Counted from the stretch's first letter, positions 48,354-60,449 are shown. The stretch: DNA of 64,000 nucleotides from Pogostemon cablin (GCA_023678885.1 CM042996.1:13512602-13576601); one strand, 5' to 3'. Numbers and translations: made by a program. Notes: generated by a model not told the origin, from the letters alone.

Positions 48354-49286
48354 TTTTCTAATTTGGGTTACAACTGTACCCCCATGAATCTATACTGGGT
48401 CTACCTCTACAGGTGAGTATGTATGGTCATGTATGCATTATCTCTTTATAGTCAAAGGAGTTGGTGCTTTATCATTAGAATGGTGTTCTTTTTTGCTACC
48501 ACATGTTATGGGTACGTGTGAATAAGTAAAAGTGATCATGGTTGCATGAAATGACAACACATTAATTGGGGATAACACATGATTGCATGTTTTTTCCAAT
48601 GTATAGAGTAATATTTATTCTTAATTTTTTTTTATGTAAAGTAGTTGTTGCTAGCTATACAACAAGAAGAAAATTCTTTTATGTCATTACCTTTCATAAT
48701 TCCCATAAAAAGACAAAAATATTGACAACATAAATTCTAGTGCTGAGATTCTTCAATATAATGTTTATAACTCCATAATGTGTGGTATGTGCACGTGAGA
48801 TTACTATTATTGCAGTTAAGCCTACATGATCAATTATATTAATTTATTGTTTACAATATTTTAATAATAGTTTTCATAAATGTATGCATTTCCAAAAGTA
48901 AATGTGTCAAACCTTGTAAATTACATAACATGATATCGAAATATAAGAATCAAGAACCACAACATTTATCAACAAGTAGATTTTTTTGCTTAAATTTTGT
49001 TAGAATGATATAAATACAAAAACTTTTCACAGTTGCTGGATTGGATGAATATAAGAGTGAATCAATGAAAACATCAGGTTTAAAATGAAAAAAAAGAAGA
49101 AAAAAGGTGTAGTATAACCTTTAAGAGAATCATAAACTTCATTATAGAAACAATATATATAAATAATAATAAAAAATGGGTTAATAAGACAAATGAAATA
49201 ATCAAGAATCAAACCCTTGACCCATCTCTACGTGTAGGCAACACCAAAACTACTAATAATTATCAGTACATATTATTGACTACTTC

Positions 49287-49289
<3 letters not shown>

Positions 49290-49346
<57 letters not shown>
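49290..49346. repeat. (TA)n microsatellite in an array unit
   Basis: About 28 TA units at the same unit position as 46732-46797. Confidence 0.95.
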
Positions 49347-49348
<2 letters not shown>

Positions 49349-51091
49349 TCTAATTTGGGGATACAATTGAACCCCCATGAACCTATACTGGATCTGCCTC
49401 TGGAGGTGAGTACGTATGGTCATGTACGCATTACTTCTTTATAATCAATGGGGTTGTTGCTTAGTCATTAGCATGATATTCTTTTTAGCTGCCACATGTT
49501 TTGGGTATGTGTGAATAAGTAAAAGTGATCATGGTTGCATGAAGTAACAAAACATTAAGTGGGGAAAAGACATGGTTGCATGCTTTTGTCCAAGTATAGA
49601 GTAATATTTATTTTTAATTTTTTTTTTGTGTAAAGTAGTTGTTGCTAGCTATGCAACAAGAAGCAAATTGTTTTACGTCATTAGCTTTCAAAATTCTCAT
49701 AAAAAGAAAAAAATATTGACAACATACATACATAAATTCTAGTTCTGGGGTTCATCAATATAATGTTTATAACTTCATAATGTGTTTTATGTGCACGGGA
49801 GATTACTATTGTAACAGTCAATCCTACATGATCAATTTTTTTGTTTATTTTTTACAATATTTTAATAGTGGTTTTCATAAATGTATGATTTTTCATAACT
49901 AAATGTGTCAAACATTGAAAAATAACATGATATCGAAATATAAGAGTTAGGAACCACAACATTTGGCAACAAGTAAATTTTTTTGCTTCGATTTTGTTAG
50001 AATATTATAAATACGGAAACTAATTTCGTTAGAATGATATAAATACGGAAATTTTTCACAGTTGCTGGATTAGATGAATATAAAGTGTGAATCAATGAAA
50101 ACATCATGTTTAAAATGAAAAAAAAAAGTGTAGTATATCCTTTAAGAGAAACTTAAACATCATTATAAAAACAATATATAAAAATTATAATAAAAAATGA
50201 GTTAATAAGACAAATGAAATAAACAAGAATTCACTGTGTGTTATTTTCTAATTTGGCTCTGGATCCGCCTCTGCAAATGAGTACGAATGGTCATGTATGC
50301 ATTACCTCTTTATAGTCAAAGGAATTGGTGTTTAGTCATTAATTTGATGTTCTTTTTGGCTGCCACATGTTATGAGTACGTGTGAATAAGTAAAAGTGAT
50401 CATGGTTGCATGCTTTTGCCAACGTATAGAGTAATATTTTTTTATATTTTTTTTGTAAAGTAGTTGTTGCTAGCAATACAACAAGAAGCAAATTCTTTTA
50501 CGTCATTAGCTTTCCAAATTCTTATAAAAAGACAAAAATATTGACAACATACATATATAAATTCTAGTGTTGAGGTTCATCAATATAATGTTTATATCTC
50601 CATAATGTGATGTATGTGCACGGAAGATTACTATTGTCGCAATCAAGCCTACATGATCAATTATTTTAATTTATTGTTTACAATATTTTAATAGTGGTTT
50701 TCATTAATGTATAAATTTCCAGAAGTAAATGTGTCAATCCTTATAAAATAACATGATATCGAAATATAAGAGTCAGGAACCACAACATTTGGCAACAAGT
50801 AATTTTTTTTGCTTCGATTTTGTTAGAATGATATAAATACGGAAAATTTTCACAGTTTTGGATTAGATAAATATAAAAGAGTGAAAGATGAATATAAAAG
50901 AGTGAATCAATGAAGTATAGTATAACATTTAAGAGAAACATAAACTTCATATAAAAACAATATATATAAAATATTAAAAAAATGGTTTAATAAGGCAAAT
51001 GAAATAACCAAGAATCAAACCCTTGACCCTTCTCTACGTGTAGGCAACACCACAACCACTAAGCTACCAGTACATATTATTAACTAGTTCC

Positions 51092-51122
<31 letters not shown>

Positions 51123-53090
51123 CGCCTCTGCAGGTGAGTACGTATGGTCATATATGCATAAAGGAATTGGTGCTTATTCATTAGCATGGTGTTCTTTTTG
51201 GCTGCAACATGTTATTGGTATGTGTGAGTATATAAAAGTTATCATGTTTGCATGAAGTGACATTAAGTGGGGATAAGACATGGTTGCATGCTTTTGCCAA
51301 TGCATAGAATAATAATTTCTTTTTGTAAAGTAATTGTTTTTAGTTATACAACAAGAAGCAAATTCTTTTACGTCATTAGCTTTCAAAATTCTCATAAAAA
51401 GAAAAAAATATTGACAACATATATACATAAATTTTAGTGTTGAGGTTCATCAATTTAATGTTTATAACTCCATAATATGATGTATGTGCACGGGAAATTA
51501 CTATTGTAGCATTCAAGTCTACATGCTCAATTATTTTAATTTATTGTTTACAACATTTTAATCGTGGTTTTCATAAATGTGTGAATTTCCAGAAGTAAAT
51601 GATTCAAACCTTGTAAAATAACATGATATCGAAATATAAGAGTCAGGAACCACAATATTTGGCAACAATTAAATTTTTGGCTTCGATTTTATTAGAATTA
51701 TATAAATATGAAAACTTTTCAGAGTTGATAGATTAGATGAATATAAAAGAGTGAATCAATGAAAACATCATGTTTAAAATGAAAAAACAGGTGTAGTATA
51801 ACCTTTTAGAGAAACATAAACTTTATTATAATTATAATATATATGTATAAATAATAAAAAAAAAGGTTAATAACATGGTGTTCATTTTAGTTGCCACATG
51901 TTATGGGTACGTGTGAATAAGTAAAAGTGATCATGGCTGCATGAAGTGACAACACATTAAGTAGGGATAATGGTTGCATGCTTTTGCCAACGTATAGAGT
52001 AATATTTATTTTTAATTTTTATTTATGTAAAGTAGTTGTTGCTAGCTATACAACAATAAGCAAATTCTATTATGTCATTAGCTTTCAAAATTCTCATAAA
52101 AAGACAAAAATATTGATAACATACATACATAAATTTTAGTGCTGAGGTTCATCAATATAATGCTTATAACTCCATAATGTGTTGTATGTGCACGGGAGAT
52201 TACTATTGTAGCAGTCAAGCCTACATGATCTATTATTTTAATTTATTGTTTACGATATTTTACTAGTGATTTTCATAAATGTATGAATTTCCTAAAGTAA
52301 ATGTGTCAAATCTTGTAAAATAACATGATATCGAAATATAAGATTCAGGAACCACAATATTTGGCAACAAGTGAATTTTTCGGCTTCGATTTTTTTAGAA
52401 TGATATATATTCGGAAACTTTTCACAGTTGCTGGATTAGATGAATATAAAAGAGTGAATCGATGAAAACATTTGGTCTAAAATGAAAAAAAAAGTTGTTG
52501 TATAACCTTTAAGAGAAACATATACTTCATTATAAAAACAATATATATAAATTATAATAAAAAAATGGGTTAATGAGGCAAATGAAATAATCAAGAATTA
52601 ACCCCTTGACCCTTCTCTACTTTTGCCAACGTATAGAGTAATATTTATTTTTTATTTTTTTGTTTAAAGTAGTTGTTGCTAGCTATACAACAAGAAGCAA
52701 ATTCTTTTACGTCATTAGCTTTCAAAATTCTCATAAAAACACAAAAATATTGACAATATACATACATAAATTCTAGTGTCGAGGTTTATCAATATAATAT
52801 TGATAACTCCATAATGTGTCGTATATGCATGAGAGATTACTATTGTAGCAGTCAAGCCTACATGATCAATTATTTTAATTTATTGTTTATAACATTTTAA
52901 TTGTATTTTTCATAAATGTATGAATTTACTGAAGTAAATATGTCAAACATTGTAAAATAACATGTTATCGAAATATAAGAGTTAGGAACCACAACATTTG
53001 GCAACAGTAAATTTTTTGGCTTCGATTATGTAAGAATAATATAAATACGAAAATTTTTCACAGTTGTTGAATTAGATGAATATAAAGTAA

Positions 53091-53594
53091 ATTAAGGCTT
53101 AAATAATATCTCACCAATTTTTCACACAACTTAACATGAGTATAAATTAATTGAATAACATAACTCTTCTCATTATTAATGTGATGAAATGTATAGAATC
53201 ATTACTAATCTTTAATCTTACTATTCACAATAGATTAAATCCACATTTGAAGCATCTGAAAATATTGAATTTAAAAAAGCTAATAAATATGTTAGCAAAA
53301 GTGCAAGTGATTCAAATGAGCCATTGATGAGAAATGCTTTTAAAGGAAGAATATTTTGTATACTTCGCGCTAAAAGCACTAAAAGATGGAAATTACAGAA
53401 CTCAACTACTCTCTTCCTCTACCAGCAGCTAGGGACCAACTATCAGAGTAAGCAGACTCCTGTGGGCAATCGGCGATTTAAGGGACCAAATAGGCGTACT
53501 TGCCCTTTTATATTAGAATATATATATTCATATACTCCCCTTCTTATATTCTAAGTTTTTTTTATTTTTGTCCTTGTATGTTCCACAATTTATA
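53091..53594. other. Spacer between array and split MITE, unrecognised
   Basis: 53235-53400 is open on the + strand with a Lys/Ser-rich, mildly exon-like composition and is preceded by an AG acceptor-like site. I recognise no family and consider coding status unproven. Confidence 0.3.
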
Positions 53595-53733
53595 TACTCC
53601 CTCCGTCCGCTTTTAAGATGACATTTTTACTATTTTTGGCGTCCGGTTCAAAGATATCAATTTTTCCTATTTAGTAAAAAAGTACACAATATTGCCCACT
53701 ACTTCCCTTTAATACAACTACCCAATTTACATA
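53595..53733. mobile_element. Left part of a Stowaway-like MITE split by a Helitron
   Basis: TA then CTCCCTCCGTCCGC, followed by ACTATTTTTGGCGTCCG and TTCCTATTTAGTAAAAAAGT, a close relative (reverse complement) of 3405-3612. The match breaks at TTTACATA, where Helitron sequence begins, and resumes at 57725. Confidence 0.85.
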
Positions 53734-54157
53734 TCCTATCCTAATATATTAAAAGAGGCAAGACATTTGTAAAACATTTCTTCCCATTATGTCCCTTCTC
53801 ATTTTTTATTATTACATATTCAACCTTAATTAATAATTACATACCTTGTATATATTTATTACTTATCATTAATTTCTCTCTTATTCATATTCTCAAAACG
53901 CCTATATAATTCTTCAAATCCAAAACGCCTCATTATCAAATAACGCAGAAGAAGAATCACCCAACAACGGAGAGTTTGATGACGCCTCATTTCCTTGCTG
54001 CACATGGCCGGAGAAATCCCCAATTCAGCGATGGAGGAGAAACCTCAGCGCCCACTCCTCAGAACGCAATGAATCTCTTATCCTCGTAATGCAGTGAATC
54101 TCTTTGATTCTGTAGATGCTTTTCTCTTCGACAGCGATGATCAATTCTAAATTTCAA

Positions 54158-54905
54158 GCAACATTTAAGAAAAGGATGATCACAGAGGCGGTGGAGGAGG
54201 AAGAGGAGGATTCCTCTTTGGATTTGTCTAAATGCTTTGTGAATTTTCCTATGAAGTGGACTTCGAATAATTTCTGAAAATTCTTCAACAATCAGGTTAC
54301 TGTTATTGGCTCATCTTATTTTGTGCTTTACAAATAGTTCCCTTTTTTGTATAAAAATGGCAATGTAGTTCATATGGTGGAAACTGCGAGGTATTAGAAC
54401 TGCTTTGTTGGACACTCACTAGATGCAATGTACTACATTATTGCGCTATTAATCGGAAATTGTTTTTGTAATTTGTGGACATATTAGTATGCAACTAATA
54501 TTATTGAGTTGCCTGACAATGCCTGAAATAAATCTCATTACCATATGAAAATTCTAAGATATGGAGTTTTATTCAAAGCAGCAAAGAAAAACAATGGCAT
54601 GAAAGTAGGTTTTGTTACTTTTGGAACTACATAACAAGTCAAAATTGTTGAGGAGGTAATCTGTAAATTTAATTTGGAAACATTTTTAATGAAGTTTAAA
54701 TTAGCTTATGATATTTGAATGTGACAAGAGTTTGGCAATAACAGAATTTTCAATGTCTCTGATGTCTTTCCACTAGTATTTCAGAAAAATAATGAACTTG
54801 GATCACCTCTCAATACTACATAAAACAATGAAGTTGATAATTATAGCAGTTTACTGTGCACTTGATGTAATGACTCCTCTTGCTCACATGTTTGGCACGA
54901 ATCCT
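54158..54905 (+). pseudogene. Captured fragment resembling a TRM2-type tRNA (uracil-5-)-methyltransferase
   Basis: Three exon-like pieces are seen. 54158-54296 has an acidic stretch, AVEEEEEDSSLDLSKCFVNF, ending before GT. 54573-54653 has KKNNGMKVGFVTFGTT, and 54776-54905 has NNELGSPLN then LDVMTPLAHM. The order (RNA-recognition-like fold with VGFVTF, then VxTPLAHM) fits plant TRM2 homologues with an N-terminal RNA-binding region. In-frame stops are present in each piece and the methyltransferase domain is absent. The assignment rests on short motifs recalled from the family and is tentative. Confidence 0.4.
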
Positions 54906-55196
54906 CAACATTTAGTTAGTATATAATGCTTTCTTATGCCCTTTGTGTGTTAGATAAAGCATAATTGCTTTTCTTATTATATTTGAATACTCATGTTTTG
55001 GGATCTTCTTTCAGCAACTTCTATATGTTTTACAGTCTACTCACCGGACATTTGAATGTTTGTGACTTCTATCATAAGGATAGAAATTGGACACATGTGT
55101 AAGTCATTCCCTTTTTGTCTTCAGACCATTGTTCCCTTGGAGACCCTCTATATATAATCTTATGTTTAGTACTTTGTCACTAACTTAGGTTCTCTG

Positions 55197-55464
55197 TTGT
55201 ATCTGTTGATACATTGTAAGGTTGAGGATGTGATTAGTTCGCTCATGAAAGAGTACATATCTTTAGCTAAAAAACATGATGAAGAGAATGAAAGATCAGA
55301 AAGTCAGCAGTCAACCCCATATTCTACTAAAGAAAACATAAGTTCTGCAGACCATGTGCTTGGAATGGAGGATACCTCAATTGTTGACCATGAGAATGAA
55401 TCAGATTCAAGTAAATCAAATGATGAAATACAATTGGAGAAGAGCTGTGACTTGGTGTTATCTT
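55197..55464 (+). other. Unrecognised exon-like open frame in the Helitron
   Basis: A hydrophilic frame rich in Glu, Ser, Asp and Asn (for example EENERSESQQ), ending in a stop at 55464. It lies between the two captured gene fragments and may belong to either or to neither. Low-complexity composition prevents a family call. Confidence 0.3.
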
Positions 55465-55688
55465 GACTATTTCATACTTGCATTTCAAATTTTGATATTA
55501 AATATACATCTAGAAATCATCATCATAGTAATGCATTATGTCAAGTGTCAATTTTCTTGGCTTTTATGGGCTATTGCACGATTCTTCAGGTCAATGCTTC
55601 TTAATTTCCTGTTCCTCATTATTCAGATACACCATCAGCCATGTTACATACCTTCATTTTTTATTCACTCAGTCAAATGATTTTGCAG

Positions 55689-57486
55689 ACCCCTGATGAG
55701 ATTATTGAGAAGTCGCTCAAGAGATATGATGGCTTAAAAGTATGTGAGGATTTTGTTAGTTCAGTGCAGGCATGGTTGAGAACATTAAAGGTACAAAAGA
55801 TTTCTTCACTGCTTCACGGTCTATTTTACATTTGTTCTAAAGTATTGAGATACACTATTAGCATTGATACATGCTGATCAATTTATGCACCTGTTCAGTG
55901 GACAAATTTATTAGGAGTGGTCTTTGGTGAAACAAACCAAAGTGAGTTAGCTGCTTTCGCCTCATATGCTCTTGCCTTTCCAACAATTTTTTGGCACTCT
56001 TATCATCGCACATATCATTCATGTTTAGTGTACATTTTATTTTTCCTAAACTGCATAAATGTTGTTTCATTATGGATTCAATGTATGTCTAATCTCAAGT
56101 AGTTCTCCAGTCCTATTTTTGGGAGGAAGGCTATAACATTTGTCAAATCTCAGGTCATTTTTTAAATAAACTTAAAAAAAATTATTCTTTGTAAGTAAAT
56201 CATTGTGTATAGCAATTTACATAAAATTTTGTAGTGTTTAATAATTCGCCTTCTGCTTTGGATCTCTTAAGAATAACTGAGGGGTTCTTAGATAATGCGC
56301 ATGATAACTCTAATCTCAATTATTTTTGGATTGTTTTATATAATTTATCATGATTATCTATCTACTTTTATTGCTTTTATAATACATACACACACACACA
56401 CATATATATATATTGTTGATTTTTAATATTTGAGTCACTTTATCTTTAGTGTCAAGTTGTACACCCAAATAAATCTTGATGAAGTGTCTGCTGTCTTGGC
56501 TTCCTGATAAAATATTCTGGTGTTCCTATATTTCAAGTAAATTCACTTAATTTTCTTCACGGATGCAATTTCCATCTCTGATCTTTATAGTTTCTACTCT
56601 CTTTTTTTCTACATTATTGAGCATTTATAATCCATTTGAACATGTAGTCATAAGTGGGATTCCTAATTATTGTGTTGTTGATCTGGCTTTAAATGATTTG
56701 GGGTGCGTACAAAATGCTTGCTTCACTGCTATATTGTTTCAACATATGGACGCTAGCACCTGGGTCTGTGATTGTCCAAAACTTTTCAACTTATCCTTTT
56801 GAGTACTTGCCTTGGAGGATTAGGAAAGGACTGTATTGTCTCAGTCAAATGTTTTCTTTGATTTATACGGATAATCAGCAACTGATACATGCATCAATGT
56901 CTTTATGTGTATATAATACTCCTTCCGTCCACTGTCAATCTATCTATTTTACCATTTTGAGTCGTTCATCCTTAATCTATCCATTTTCCTTTTTGGACTT
57001 TGGGACCCACACCCTCAACTAATACAAATAAAATATGGGACCCACACTCTCCACTAATACAACTACCTACTACACATAAAATAATAATACTCCTTAATCC
57101 ACGTGCAAAAAGCAAATGGATACATTGAGGATTGACGGAGGGAGTAGTATATAGAAATAAAATCCCATTGTTTTGCGTACCTGGTAAATTGTATGTACCT
57201 AGCTTTTTGTCAGTAATTCAGTTTATGGCCAAATAATTACATTAAATGAAAGCATACTCAATATCCTTTAGACCTCTATTTGATACCTATTTTTTAATTT
57301 TAGTTGTAATGTTTTGTAGGTATAAAACTAGGTATTAGACTGGACTCTGGCGATCTTGCCTACTGGTCATGTGAGGCTCGAAATTTTTTTCAAGCTATTG
57401 AGAATAATTGGGAATACCAGATTTTGGAAAGACAAACATTCAGCCACTAATGACGAAATTTTAGATGCTTTGAACAAACTTGAATA
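55689..57486 (+). pseudogene. Captured nicotinate phosphoribosyltransferase (NAPRT) fragment
   Basis: NAPRT makes nicotinate mononucleotide in the NAD salvage pathway. Four exons in correct order, with plausible AG/GT borders, cover the middle of the protein. 55689-55790 has VCEDFVSSVQAWLRTLK. 55899-about 55993 has WTNLLGVVFGETNQSELAAF and ASYALAFPTIF. About 56648-56704 has ISGIPNYCVVDLALNDLG. 57321-57486 has LGIRLDSGDLAYWSCEARNF, with RLDSGDLAY the family's phosphate-binding signature, and, in another frame, SATNDEILDALNKLE. The N- and C-terminal thirds are missing, a frameshift breaks the last exon and it ends in TAA. It is non-functional cargo of the Helitron. Confidence 0.85.
56917..57146. 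mobile_element. Stowaway-like MITE inside the captured NAPRT intron
   Basis: TA-flanked CTCCTTCCGTCC and GACGGAGGGAG, 230 bp, with the family block ACTACACATAAAATAATAAT. It lies between the third and fourth NAPRT exon fragments. Confidence 0.85.
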
Positions 57487-57724
57487 ACTTTTTTCCTTTC
57501 TCTATCACTATCACACCCTATTATATTAGTGATACACGTCGTGAGACTACTGTGTCTTCTCTAATGTAATGTCTCTAATGTAATAACTTAGATATGTATC
57601 TAATATTCCCAAAATTTAAGGTTAATCAAAATCAAGTGAATAAAATTTCAAGAAGAAAAAAAATAGACCAGTTCTCACTATATAGTAATGCGCGCATGCG
57701 ACGTCGTCTAAAACATCTGACTAA

Positions 57725-57774
57725 TAATAATACTTCTTGATTCACGTGCAAAAAATAAACAGACGGAGAGAGTA
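57725..57774. mobile_element. Right part of the Stowaway-like MITE split by the Helitron
   Basis: It resumes TAATAATACTTCTTGATTCA and ends GACGGAGAGAG before TA, completing the element begun at 53595. The two parts total about 189 bp, near the family size. Confidence 0.85.
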
Positions 57775-58786
57775 TTTTTTAGATTTACAAATTAAAATTC
57801 TCATAAGATATCTACCACTACATAAACGAGCGAGTTGGGCGATGTTGGCACCGTATATTGCCGGTTACCGATTTTTCAGCCCGCAAGCCTCCCACCTGGT
57901 TTACTTGTGCAGGTATACACGTCAGCCCTGCCCTCTCGCCGTTCTCTCTTGCTTTCTTGTTTTTGACACTCCCTTACCTCTGATCCCGTTTTGCTTGCAA
58001 TTTCAGCCGTTTATGGCAGCCACCCACTTCTTCATCACCGCTTCACTCCCACTCCCACGACGTCGTGTGTCTCTACGTTTCTCCACAGTTTGATGCACCC
58101 CTTAGCCGACGACCTTCACCTTCGGGTAGCCAAAGGTACTCTTCTTGAAGCAAACCATGTGTATTCTTTAAGCAAACCACACTTCCGCTTTATCTGGGCC
58201 ATTTGTTTTCCACATCACAAAAACAACTGGGTTTGTTTTGGTTGCTGGTGAACTACTCTTTTGTTCGAAATTATTGCCCATTAAGTGTTCGATGAATTGT
58301 CTATGACAAACTCACACATGATAGTTGTGAAATATGTCTTATTTTCATATATGTCTACCCTTCTCTCTTGTTCTTATCTTTTTTTGTTAATTTTATGTAA
58401 ACTGCACGATGGTCAGCTGAACACCACAGCTATCATTACAAAGCTAAAAGGCTTGAAACTTGTTTAATGAAACAAGCTCTATTTCTTTGCAGAATTCGTC
58501 TGCTCAGGAGCAGCTTCAACATTTTCTTTTTAAGGTATTATTCTTGAATTTTCTCATGGTATTGTCTTAATATATTCATATTACTTATGATTTTGAGATG
58601 CTTATTTATATTTCTAGTTACTAAGTTGTCCACCTGTGTTTCCCGCTGGTTTCTCCTTTCAAATATTACTGCAGCATGTTGTTTGAAGTAATACAAGTTG
58701 TCAGAGGATTCCACAATGACCTTACTTGAATATTGACATTAATTCTATGTTTCAAAAGAAACTCTTCATCTTTTTGGAATTGATTC
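57775..58786 (+). other. Gene-like but unrecognised segment
   Basis: 57830-58150 is C-rich and pyrimidine-rich with gene-like composition. Frames at 57737 and 57991 overlap here, one including an Ala/Ser/Arg-rich stretch after MAATHFFITASLPLPRRRVS that looks like an organelle transit peptide. A further exon-like piece, CTGCTCAGGAGCAGCTTCAA, occurs at 58500. I do not recognise a family and no long frame joins the pieces. Confidence 0.25.
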
Positions 58787-59046
58787 TGCTCCCTCCTTCC
58801 CAATTCCCATAATTGTTTTAACATTCTCAATTTTCGTTGCTCCCATAAAAGTTACACATTCTTAAAATGGTAAAAAGGTAAAAACAACTAGCCTCATTCA
58901 TACACTTTATTTATAAAAATACACATCTACATAATACACCTAACATAGTTTACAATTTATTTAGTACCAAAAATACCCCCCAAATCAACTACTTTCTTAA
59001 TCAACGTACAAAAAAAATTGAAAACAGTTATGGGACTGTGGGAATA
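58787..59046. mobile_element. Stowaway-like MITE (diverged)
   Basis: Left terminus GCTCCCTCCTTCCCAATTCC; the right end contains GTTATGGGACTGTGGGAATA in inverted relation. The interior resembles the AACACACTAACATAGT-type arrangement of other copies. Ends are imperfect and TA flanks unclear. Confidence 0.5.
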
Positions 59047-59477
59047 TTTATTTTATATTACCCTTGCTCATTTTGGCGAAACTGAGTGACTATAGTTACA
59101 AGCATATAAACGTAAGCATATGAATGAGTTCTCTACTTTATCCCTCAAATTTGGCAATCATACTTTACCCTCTTGTGCTCTCTATGAGGTTATCTTATGT
59201 CCCCTCTACTTTTGCATTTTGCTTTAATTGTTTGGAGAATGTTACTAATTTCATTCGAATGGTTCCATGTGTTTTTCTCAATTTATTTTTTTTATTTTTT
59301 TTAAGGGAAAAAAAATGTCTTAAGATAGTACAATAGATAATTGCTAGATAAAATAAAAAGACTTTTATACATGACTCACACAACTCAACTTAATGAACTT
59401 GCAATAAATATAGTATATAAAAAATCTTAATACTCTGGTGTGCAAATTAATGACCGAGTGTAGCTCCTTTTAACTTA
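59047..59477. other. A+T-rich spacer, nothing recognised
   Basis: No coding or element signal that I can support. Confidence 0.4.
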
Positions 59478-59857
59478 GGTTGTGTTTGGATTCAGTCATT
59501 TAAAATCCAATGGATTTGAAAATGAATGGATTTTAAATTCCTTGGATTTTAAATCAATTTATTTGAATTCCACTGTTTGGATAAATTATGGGTCTTTGAA
59601 AGAATTTCAAATTCATAATTAAAAAATTATTTTTAAAATAGAATTTTATCTATAATAAATAAAAATAATAAAATTTTAAATATTAAAATCTAAAATTATA
59701 TTAAAAATAATTTTTTTGGGAGGAAACTCTACCACCCAACCTACTCCCCTACCCACCCCCTTCCACCCCCCACCCCCAAAAAAAATTTATAAAATTTTAG
59801 ATTTTTAATATTTAAATAATAAAAATATTACCACTCAGCCCTACCCTCTACCCAACA

Positions 59858-59920
59858 CCACCCCCCACCCCCACCCCCACCCCCACCCCACCCCACCCCA
59901 CCCCAACCCAACCCAACCCA
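59858..59920. repeat. C-rich tandem tract (ACCCC/ACCC units)
   Basis: Successive ACCCCC, ACCCC and AACCC units grade into each other over about 60 bp. The minus strand has at least ten G-runs of three or more, so it could form G-quadruplexes. It lies inside the fold-back element. Confidence 0.9.
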
Positions 59921-60162
59921 AATTTTTTTTATATAAAACTTTAGATTTTAATATTTAAATAATAAAAATATTACCGCTCAATCCTATCACCCTATCCATC
60001 CACCCACCCCACCCCCACTCACCAAAAAATTTTTTAAAAAAAACTAGATCTTAATATTTAAAAAATACTAAAATCTAAAATTTTATTTAAATTTTTTTTT
60101 GTGTGGTAATAATTTTATTATTTAAATATTAAAATCTAAACTTTTATAAAAAAATTTTTTTT

Positions 60163-60203
60163 GGGGGGTGGGGGTTTGGGGTGGGTAGGGGATAGGCTGG
60201 ATG
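60163..60203. repeat. G-rich partner tract
   Basis: GGGGGGTGGGGGTTTGGGG and following GGGTAGGGG form the inverted counterpart of the C-rich arm of the same element. Confidence 0.8.
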
Positions 60204-60217
60204 TTAGAGTTTAAAAA

Positions 60218-60225
<8 letters not shown>

Positions 60226-60248
<23 letters not shown>

Positions 60249-60251
60249 TAT
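60226..60251. repeat. (TA)n microsatellite
   Basis: About 13 TA units after an A-run, inside the fold-back element. Confidence 0.9.
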
Positions 60252-60449
60252 TTTCAATTAATTTATTAATTTTTATACTATTTTTATATATTAATATAAT
60301 CAATTATACAATGAGACGGTTTGAGTAAGGATTTGAAATCTATTCAAAAACAACTAAAAAAATTCAAAATCAAATCCATGATTCGAAATCCATTGATTTA
60401 AAATCTTAAATTTATAAATCCGTTGATTTCAAGTGACATCCAAACATGA

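Larger units (their letters stand above)
43690..53090 (+). repeat. Tandem array of about ten diverged ~0.65-1.0 kb units
   Basis: The anchor AACATGATATCGAAATATAA (with variants) recurs at about 43991, 45429, 46350, 47706, 48927, 49924, 50750, 51620, 52322 and 52959, always in the same orientation. Around it each unit repeats one order: AATCAAACCCTTGACCC with CTACGTGTAGGCAAC, often a (TA)n run, TGGATCTGCCTCTGCAG, GAGTACGTATGGTCATGTAT, GTGATCATGGTTGCATG, AAAGTAGTTGTTGCTAGCTA, TTTTACGTCATTAGC, TACATGATCAATTATTTTAA, then the anchor. Larger gaps are explained by MITE insertions; the last units are shortened. No coding sequence is present. Each unit's GGATC(T/C)GCCTCTG resembles a hAT terminal repeat, so the ancestral unit probably contained a hAT MITE. 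Confidence 0.9.
53734..57724 (+). mobile_element. Non-autonomous Helitron carrying host gene fragments
   Basis: The 5' end TCCTATCCTAATATATTAAA begins after A, and the 3' end closes with CTAA before T, preceded by a G+C-rich palindromic stretch (GCGCGCATGCGACGTCG at about 57690). Insertion between A and T without target duplication, TC start and CTRR end are the known Helitron rules. The boundaries are proven independently because the two halves of the interrupted MITE (53595-53733 and 57725-57774) rejoin to the family sequence. The 3.99 kb contain no Rep/helicase frame but hold intron-containing fragments of at least one and probably two host genes, in the + direction. A Stowaway MITE inserted later at 56917. 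Confidence 0.85.
59478..60449. mobile_element. Fold-back transposon with C-rich and G-rich arms
   Basis: The left end, GGTTGTGTTTGGATTCAGTC followed by AAAATCCAATGGATTTGAAA, is the inverted relative of the right end (60340-60449: AAATCCATTGATTTAAAATC, CAAGTGACATCCAAACATGA). Further inside, CTACCACCCAACCTACTCCC (59729) pairs with GGGTAGGGGATAGGCTGGAT (60184). The GTTTGGAT-type terminus is common in plant hAT/Harbinger-like fold-back MITEs, but no clear target duplication was seen, so the class is open. Non-coding. Confidence 0.65.

Noticed and set aside
43690..53090. Centromeric satellite
   Set aside because: Unit length is irregular, copies are few and diverged, and the array is broken by MITEs; nothing points to a centromere.
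53595..57774. A host NAPRT gene with a MITE upstream
   Set aside because: N- and C-terminal regions are missing, a frameshift and stop break the last exon, and the fragment sits inside a precisely bounded Helitron.
59858..59920. Interstitial telomere repeat
   Set aside because: Units are ACCCC and AACCC, not the plant telomere CCCTAAA.
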